A stretch of DNA of 64,000 nt from Cruorifilaria tuberocauda (lineage: Eukaryota; Nematoda; Chromadorea; Rhabditida; Onchocercidae), in assembly GCA_013365365.1 (NCBI GenBank), contig JABVXU010000014.1, positions 248,001-312,000 of the forward strand, in the 5' to 3' direction. Each line of letters starts with the position of its first letter. The stretch's first letter is position 1. Positions 56,217-64,000 of the stretch are shown here, in pieces. Made by a program: the position numbers and the translations under genes. The notes below the pieces were generated by a model. The model was not told where the DNA came from. It did not search any database and saw only the letters and a list, made by a program, of their open reading frames with translations.

Positions 56217-59200
56217 GGTAATAATAATGATAGCAGCGATAGCTATAATTATAAACGTAATAACAATGAATAAGATTGTAGCAACGACCTTTTGCTCCGA
56301 ATAAACGACACATGCACGCACATACACACACAGACACACACACGTATACATACACATACACACATACACACACATATTTACATATACAAACAATTTCGAA
56401 TTTCTGTGAAGAAAATATCTGAAGAGAAAAAACTGAATAATATAAGGTAATAATAATAATGATAATTTCAGGTAACTAACTGATGATACCTACCTGTTCA
56501 AAATCAGCAAAGCGTTCTCCACATTGTTTGCACTGTAACAACTTCTCACCGGGATGTCGCCGAAGAATATGCCAAAGCAAAGCACCGCGGGATGAGAAAT
56601 GCTAAAAATACAAACATTTAAAATTCTGATTAAAGATAACAGCACAATTGATAGGAGAAAGATAATTATTGAAATTATATGGAAAATCTTTATCACAAAA
56701 ATGGATATTTCGAAGAATCTAAAACAAAATTTGTGAAATTTTACAATTTTTCCTCTCTCTCTCTCCTTATTATTTAAATGAAATTCGAAAAGTTTGTCGA
56801 AAAAAAGGAAAGTTAGCATCTAAATTAGAAAACGAGAAGTGAGTACTTGAACTAATTTTGAAACTTGCATTATTATTCTAAATCTTATATTCAAGTACCA
56901 ATGAATATATTATCATAATAATCACTCACTCATTCCGTAACTAAGAAATTATTAGTTTCAATCGACGTAAAGTAATGAAACAATGTTATCGATGTTGATA
57001 ATTATCGGCATCATAAATCGTCAAATAATTATTGAAATTAGCACTCTTACTCGAAGTTACCTAATAAACATATCATTATATGCGCATATATTCGTTACCT
57101 CTCAAGCTCTTATTACTATATTATAATTTAATGTTTATTAACAACCTTCTACAATATTATCAAAAAAAAACGGGAAAAAATGCAAACACAAATGTTTTGT
57201 TTTCATTTTAACTTTAAAGTATTACTTAACAAATTTGATGTATGAACTAATCAGTTATTTTTAACTGTGCGTAAATTCGTTTTGTTTTATCATTTGATTT
57301 CCTATTGAAATGATAAGAACTTTGAAAAATGATAAAGATTAAAAATGCAAATGTTACTAATTAAAACAAAAAAAAAAGCAAGAAACATATAAACATATCA
57401 GATCATGAGAGATTTAAGTCACTGATTAGCTGAATGAAGCAAATATTATTAAACACTAATTAGCTAACTCATAATGTTATTACTAAACAAAAGCTGCTCA
57501 TTCTACGTAAAAGAAAAATTTATTTTTGTTTCAAGTAATGATTAATTTCCTTTTCTCTTTGATGCTTCCATCTAATTTTTATTCTCCCAAGTATAATTTT
57601 TTTTCTAGCTAAATTTGCGATAACAAAAAAATTGTTTCATCCGTCGCTTGTGATATATTTCATAGGTAACAGCTATTTCTGTAAGTAATGATTTCTCAAA
57701 AACAGCGAAGAGTTTAATGCAAAAAATCTATAAATTCCGTAGATCGATACTTTTTGAAACTTTGCCGTAAATCGCCTTGAGTTAAATTTTAAAACCATGA
57801 AAAATAAAGTTTTACTGCGACTGAATTGCAATATTTAAATTCGATTAAATATGTATGTGAAATTCAATTAAATACGTTTAAATTCAATTAAATATGTATA
57901 AAATTTACTTTTCAAATTTCCACAAATTTAACATTTTTCCAATCATCTCTTCATTCGCTATTGAAATGTTTTCATTCCAATAGCAGCAATTGCAATATCA
58001 TCGCAATCTATTTTTAATATAAATGGAAATTTATATTAATTAATGTGAGATCGCTATGATCATAAACTACTGATTTTGATTGAAATGATCCAGGTGTCGT
58101 GTATGGGTACCACTTAAAATTCCTTTCAACCCTATCAATTGATTACAAGATATCTGACTTGAGCATTATACTATAAATTTTATTGTCTTCTGTTCTAAAA
58201 TTTTTGCAAAATTCGAAGTGCATTCAATAAAGCATCTTCAAATTCTAATTTTCCCTAGCAATAGCCTAAAGAGAAGGAACAAATAATGTACTGTTTTATT
58301 TTATTTTATATAATATTAAAACAAAGGTCGTCCAATGATCAATCATGAAAATTTTCGACCGACAACTGGCACTTATTTTCTTCCACAAGAACTCCGATTA
58401 ATTTCGGAGTATTCAAATTTGATATGACAAAAAACTTGGCTTTAGAAAATATGAATTAAATTAAAACAAAAACTGATAAAAACCATCAAAGTGAAGAGTA
58501 AGTATTAGTGATTGCAGATTAATTAAAGTTAATTATAGTTACCAACCTGAGAACAACGACCAGCAACACAGGGATGGGTTTTTTCCGCGGTACCATTGCT
58601 GGATGGGGGTGACAACACGTATGAGGAAGTATTGCCGCCGTCATCGCTACTTTGTTCCGAATCCGTGTGTCTACTATGACTTGCTGCCAATTGCGCATAA
58701 AGCTCCAGTAATTGCTGTAAATTTGTAAAATTATAGAAAATTCGTTTTGGCATTCGAAATTTTGAAATCAATGCAGTGGTACCTTCTACCTTAGAATCTG
58801 ATCGTTTTAGCTAACAATTCTAGTTTAAAATGGAAAAAGTTTATTTTGTGACTTACTCTGCACATACTTTTCATCTAATGCAAGTTGATTAATATGAAAT
58901 ATTTCATATTAATTAACTTTTTTGTGCAAGTCAATACTTTCTTCTTTTCTCAAACATTACCCGATAGTTACAAATGTGTTAATTAAATTATGAATTGTTA
59001 TCGTTTTACTACGCATTGTTAAGGAAATAATTGAATGGCATTATCAAGTACCATAATAATAAATAAATAGGTTTTACGTGCATCAGGTTTTTAAGTCATG
59101 ATTCTTTTGCATGGTTACCTGTTGATTAATAGGTTTTGGTATCTTCTAACATCCTATATAAATAAATAAATTAAAATGTCATTCAATCATTTCGTTTGCA

Positions 59201-62160
59201 AAAGTGAATATTTGAAGGAATTGTTTATATTTATCATTCATTTAGTCCCTTATCATCAAAGAAAAGTACATCTCTTTTTTCCTTCTTAACAGCTGCACCT
59301 TTTACACTAATTCAAATAAGAAGGAGTAAGCCTTCAATGACAGAATCATATATTGGTAATAATTAGAGGAAGGAGAAAGGAAATGCCGCACACGTTTCTA
59401 ACGGCGCCGTAAGGTACGGAAACGGAACGGTACACAGTGGGAGGCAAGCAGCGAATAGATAGCTTAACTCGAAATTGCAACTAAAACAAAGGATAATGAA
59501 TCGAATGACACTTCTACGCCACATTTTCTAAATTTCATTCACAAATGATAATATTTCACATTCAGAAAGCTTTGTTAAGACAAAAAAGAGGTCAGACTTG
59601 AAAAATCATTATAAGATAAATACCAGTGGTAATTGTAATTCATTGTATCAGTCGCATATTCATTCCGGCATATTTCAAATCACGCTACTAATTGATTACA
59701 AACCTGTCGTATCATCTTTGATATTTGAAGAATAAAATGATAAGGTATATCTACCTGCTGATGAGATTGTATTGTTTGTAAAGGATCAAACAACAAATTT
59801 GATTTGTCGTCTAGAATACTTTTTCTGTCGAGATCATCTGAAGCATGCTTCTTCGATAAATCGATCGGCACCGATTCCGCATCTGGATTTGGTGTTATTA
59901 CCGAACTCTGCAATTTTTGCTTAGGCCATCAGAAAATTCAAATACTGACTCAATTCGTATTCAAATATGAATGAAATTTCATGTAAAATTGTACATCTTC
60001 CATAACATAACTTTGTTAAAAAATTAAGCTTATATCCAGTGAATGAGATTGAATAAGAAAATAAAAATTTCAATATATTGTAATGAGTTGTAAATATTTT
60101 CGAAACAGTTAAAAATACTGTAAGGTTAAAAAACTAACGGAAGTAGAAATTATTGAAATGTAAAATCAGAAATTGATTGATTCATAAGGAATCAAAAACG
60201 AATAATTTCTGTTACCAAAAGCTATTTAATATCAAACCTGTTTGTGTGAAACTGAACAATTTTTCTTATGTTCAATAAACCGTTCAACATTATAAAATTT
60301 TGCAGAGCAAACACCACATAAATGGCAATCCAACGTTTGATCATAATGTCCTGAAGATATGATAAGTTAGCATTTAATTAAACGAATTTATCAGAATGAT
60401 AACTTGCAGTTTGTTAAGTTATCTCATTTGCCTAATTACATAACTATCACTAAAAATGTAATTTTCAATTGTGCTATCAATCCCTCTAAGTATGAGTAAG
60501 AACAAATAATGAAAGTAGACATGTAAAATGAGTGCGAGTAATGTAACTTTTAGCACTTCTTTTTTGAATTATATCAAATATTATATATGATTTTTTCCTT
60601 TATTCCCATGATGGTTAGAAATAACTGTATACTTCAGACCTTATCCTGATATTAGCATTTCAGTGTTTTGCACTGCTTATCTTTCTTTCCTTTTTCTTTA
60701 CATTTAATTCAGTCCTTCACTTCTTTCAGTGTAAAATGTGGATAGACATGAGACAAAAGGAATATTAGCATTGCTTAGACGAATACATTGGAAATTATGC
60801 ATGACAGTAATCAGAATTCATACGGTAGTTGATAATAGTACTGTTGATACTTGGTAGTTTTGTTAGAATTTTTTATTATTATATTGATTGATATAATTGA
60901 TAAATAACGAGCAAAATGAATTTCGAAACATTTTTTCTCTTCTTTTTTTCTTTCTTACTTCTATGAAAGAACAAAAAAACTTTTGAATTTTAGCATCAAT
61001 CATTCCCAAAATTAAACTCAAACTGGTTATTTGTAAAATACCCACACGTACACGTTTATGTCTGCATACACACGTAATATGTATGTATCATTCTTACATT
61101 TATTTTCATATTGGACGGCAAAAATCTTTTGATGGGAAGACTGAATTTTTGAAAAATGATATTGATGATACTGTCGTATTCTCACGTACTTTCACGAAAC
61201 AGATAATTTATTAGGGAAGGAACAGAGAAATGGGTAACTATATACGCACGCACGTACGCACATCCACATATATATGACAATAAATTTATTAGTCGTGGTA
61301 CTAATGAAAAAGAATTATCGGAAATTACACGTTGATGACTGAACGGATTGCCTAGTACAGGTAAACACCACCACCACTTAACTTATCGGAGAATTATTTT
61401 GGAACATTCAAATATACTCAAATTTATATTCAAATAACTGATCAATGCTCCTATCCAATTTTATTTTCTCGTTCAAACAGAATATTCTTAAATTGGACTA
61501 AATTTGAGTTGCTAATTGATTGATGAAATTCATAAAATGTCCAACAGAGATACTTTTGATCATTAAAAGGATATTAATTGAAATAATCATACAAACCGTA
61601 ATCCTTCCTTCCTTCCTTTATTTTTCAAGTAATTTCGTTTTGGAAAATAAATTCTTTCATGTTATTTCAATAGTATTATTTTCGGTTCAATTAATCTTAA
61701 CACTTTTTCTGACAATAATCGTAAAGCATTCATGCAATTTTGTATAATGTATAAAATTCCATCCCATCATTTTTAAATTTGCATATTTTTTTCAAAGAAT
61801 AAAATTTTTCGTCAACATTTCATCGTTTAATTCAAAATCACCGCTTGAAAGACGAATTTTTGAAAAATTAGAAATACGTTTTACAGTAACATTAAATAGA
61901 GAATTCTTCGTCATTTTCTCTTATTATTAATCCAAACGATAATTCGTTTGAATATAATTTTAAAATTATCGCTAGCACAATTCAAGTAGATAGCTAATTC
62001 CGTTCCAAATTTATACAGTAAAAAACAATAAACTTCTCATAAAACGAAAGTACAGAAAGAAAAAAGGAAGAAAATGAAATAGCAACAATAATCTGACAGT
62101 ACCTCTCCTGTACTTACTTCTCCCGCTGTGTACAGTAAAGCAATTGCTTTTTCTTTCCAT
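50596..62160 (-). CDS. sem-4: Spalt-family (SALL/SEM-4) C2H2 zinc-finger transcription factor
   Basis: Nuclear transcription factor; C. elegans sem-4 controls neuronal, vulval and mesodermal cell fates. Exons: 60350-60238, 59907-59755, 58714-58547, 56601-56494, 54871-54472, 54318-54028, 53822-53606, 53235-53128, 52949-52738, 52640-52316, 51913-51665, 51580-51222 and 51143-50596. A first exon at 62160-62118 ([14 protein letters not shown]) is tentative but phase-compatible; the total would be about 1097 residues. Order of fingers: an N-terminal C2HC (DCHLCGVC...HKKNC); one finger split over exons ([12 protein letters not shown]...HILRRH) and its partner ([10 protein letters not shown]); a pair plus third finger (CLLCRRV... 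linker TGERPFK ...HMGVHR, then CPICQKRFF); a weak-linker pair (CTACYQF...CFICGTTY); a C-terminal pair (CGVCFKHF...TGDKPFK...[17 protein letters not shown]); and a last finger (CSVCQKICA). The HMGTHMW...RRGRR block is diagnostic of Spalt proteins. Low-complexity Asp/Glu and Gln tracts lie between fingers. Confidence 0.9.
51425..51520 (-). repeat. Gln/Glu-rich low-complexity coding tract
   Basis: CAA/CAG/GAG/GAA repeats in exon 51580-51222 encode a Gln- and Glu-rich segment just before the C-terminal finger pair. Gln-rich tracts are a Spalt-family trait. Confidence 0.85.
51702..51782 (-). repeat. Poly-Asp/Glu coding tract
   Basis: A run of GAT/GAC/GAG triplets encodes nearly 30 consecutive acidic residues (Asp run then Glu run) directly after the CFICGTTY finger, in exon 51913-51665. 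Repetitive triplets suggest recent slippage; length may vary between individuals. Confidence 0.9.
56152..56216. repeat. (TTA)n microsatellite
   Basis: About 21 uninterrupted TTA/ATT triplets, flanked by imperfect ATA/TTA triplets from 56102 to 56235 in both orientations. Confidence 0.95.
56308..56376. repeat. (CA)n-rich imperfect microsatellite
   Basis: CA repeats interrupted by TACA, GACA and CGTA units, about 90 bases after the TTA repeat. Confidence 0.9.
58882..58919. repeat. 19-bp palindrome without spacer
   Basis: Arms 58882-58900 and 58901-58919 are reverse complements at 18 of 19 positions with no loop, in the sem-4 intron between exons 59907-59755 and 58714-58547. Confidence 0.85.
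60351..62117 (-). other. Presumed first intron of sem-4
   Basis: AT-rich with no exon that I can support. It includes short CA/CG-type repeats around 61035-61080 and 61240-61280. Called an intron only because the candidate first exon at 62160-62118 has a consensus donor (GTAAGT) and correct phase. Confidence 0.45.
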
Positions 62161-64000
62161 AAACGATTAAATGCAATCGAAAGAACAGGAAAAATTCAGT
62201 TAGCATTAAAATTAATTTCTTATTGTATTAAATTAACAACCATTGAGGAATTATTCAAGCTGAGAACTGACTGTATGCTTTGGTATAAGTATATATTTTT
62301 CTTTAAAGTTTAAATTTCAAGGTTTTATTGGGATTTGAATTCAGACGTGGAAAACAGTTCTAAATTTAAGTGTGACTTATAAATTAATCAAATTTATCAT
62401 CAAAACATTTTAAATTAAAATTTTTTACCTGGAAGATTAACTTATGGAATAAAGTTAAACGATCAGGAAACCGATAATTTGTTCTTCTAACTTTGCACTA
62501 ATTTTGCATATTCCTTCTTTCTCTTCCTTCCAAATCTTTTTTTCGTTTTACATTGATTGATACAGTTTGACAATATTTTCGATGAATCATCTCGAAAAAA
62601 CAATGAATGAAGATAGATTTGGTGTTGTGAAGTGAAATCCATCGTTAACCTCTCCTTCCGTCTGTATTACGACAGAAAACTCGATATTACTTGATAACTT
62701 TGATAACGGTGATATCGATCTTGAAATTTTTCAATTCGTAACGAAATATTTCTTTCGAATTTTGATGTTAATTTCAATTTATACTGGCAAATTTCATAAA
62801 ATGTTCAAGGAAAGAGACTTTTTTTCTAGCAAAAGAATGAATCTAATCTAATCAAGCAAAATTTTCCAATAACCAAAATATTTTGTGGATTATGATAAAA
62901 TTAATTGACCTTTTTACCTAATGGCACATTTTCGGGAGGTCTAGTTTTTTTCATTCATTTCTGCTTAACTGAAAAATGATCTTTTTAAATTTAATTTTTT
63001 TTGGTCTAAAAAACTTTTTTTATGAAAAGGATTTCGATGAGTTATTACGTGCAATAAGTGCAGTTCAACTAGTTTTTTTTTCCCGTCGATAATTTTGTAA
63101 AACTTTTTAAAAAATTTTTGACATTTTTTCTTAACTTTTTCTATCTTTGCTCCTCCATTAGGACAATGTCATCAAAAATACAATCAAATAAAAACTAAAC
63201 GAATTGGTACACACTCATTCACCACTCAAACCCAAAATACATATAGTATATTTTATATTATATATTGTAGGAAGAAAACAGAAGCATTTAATGGATGCTA
63301 ACTAAAAAAAGCTGATGGCTTATCCACCGTATCGCTTTTTTCTTGCAAGAAAAAGCGAACGTAAAAGTCGTAAAAAGCTTCTCGGGCTCATAAAACCAGT
63401 AGAAATTTATGAAATTATTTTTTAAACCATTTTCTTTTCAAACTGATTTTTTCAATCTGAAAACTTTGCTTCTTTGTAAATTTCAGATTTTATTTTTTAG
63501 CAAATCAGCGATCGAATGGAAGGAACAGCATGAAACGAAGATTTCAGTGCATACTTAAATAGATGACAAATTGTGAAGCAGTGCTTATTCTCTGACCTTT
63601 CAATCTAAATTTCGAATTATTCTTTTGAACTTTTAAAATATTTTAGAAGAATGCTGTGAGAATTCGGTATGATGAGGATTTGTTGGAATTTAAAAGAAAT
63701 TTTTGGGCTAAGGAATTATGATTGATCGAAGAGATAGAGATTTCAATTTTTTCTCGTGTTTTTCGAACATGTATGGGTGACAGTTCAAAACTGTCAAATT
63801 TCCCGTATTCATAAAAATTATTGAACGGGATAGCTGATTTTTTTCTCGTAGTATTGTACGATTTAAAAGATGCTAATGCTTGAAGTTTCCTGATGGCAAA
63901 AAAGATCCTATAAATACTTAACGACTTATTATTTGGTAATAGGACTTGAATTCTTCTCATAGTTTTGTAATAAAGCAATGGATGAGAAACATCCTGTAAT
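62161..64000. other. Region upstream of sem-4
   Basis: No supported gene. A 111-residue minus-strand frame at 63643-63978 has no recognisable motif and no splice context. If the proposed sem-4 first exon is wrong, the real one may lie here or beyond the window edge. Confidence 0.4.

Larger units (their letters stand above)
54872..56493 (-). other. Large sem-4 intron with microsatellites
   Basis: Contains a patch less AT-rich than its surroundings at about 55155-55240 and a compound microsatellite block at 56102-56376. No additional exon is needed, since flanking exons join in phase 0 within the finger region (FADFEQ|IREHRC). Confidence 0.7.

Noticed and set aside
63643..63978. 111-residue minus-strand frame near the window end
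   Set aside because: No recognisable motif, start context or splice partner; kept only as background.

Overview
The window looks like nuclear DNA of a parasitic nematode, most likely a filarial worm (Onchocercidae). Base composition is strongly AT-rich. Genes are split into many small exons by introns of roughly 150-500 bases with T-rich acceptors (TTTTCAG/TTTTTAG). Several coding starts sit 1-30 bases behind such an acceptor, as expected for spliced-leader trans-splicing. The protein relatives I can name are nematode/metazoan. The species cannot be decided from the sequence alone. All gene models below were joined by hand from splice sites, reading phase and family resemblance. Every multi-exon model of a recognised family closes in frame.

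Layout. 0.6-1.9 kb (-): let-70/ubc-2, an E2 ubiquitin-conjugating enzyme. 4.2-6.7 kb (+): mitochondrial ribosomal protein L24. 8.1-11.1 kb (-): an unrecognised protein of about 379 residues. 14.1-17.7 kb (+): rpt-5, the 26S proteasome ATPase 6A, with a GC-AG intron inside its Walker A codons. 18.6-21.3 kb (+): an SLC25A44-like mitochondrial carrier. 22.0-23.4 kb (+): mitochondrial ribosomal protein L13. 23.7-24.2 kb (-): an unrecognised 90-residue protein. 25.0-26.0 kb (+): frataxin. 26.8-29.7 kb (+): rad-8/RTN4IP1, a mitochondrial oxidoreductase. 31.4-32.2 kb (+): an unrecognised 204-residue protein. 33.7-34.8 kb (-): a GC-rich, poorly resolved small gene. 37.8-42.8 kb (-): a complete secreted/lysosomal beta-glucuronidase. 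50.6-62.2 kb (-): a Spalt-family zinc-finger transcription factor (sem-4/SALL).

The first half is a housekeeping neighbourhood with two themes. One is ubiquitin-proteasome proteolysis (let-70, rpt-5). The other is mitochondria (mrpl-24, SLC25A44-like carrier, mrpl-13, frataxin, rad-8). The five same-strand genes from rpt-5 to rad-8 are about 0.7-1.6 kb apart. The second half is gene-poor: a glycosidase, a gene-free stretch of about 7.7 kb, then a developmental regulator with long introns holding microsatellites and hairpins. I found no CRISPR, insertion sequence, rRNA, convincing tRNA or bacterial-type operon. The most unusual items are the four unrecognised genes, the P-loop GC-AG intron, and a near-perfect 25-bp foldback in an mrpl-24 intron.
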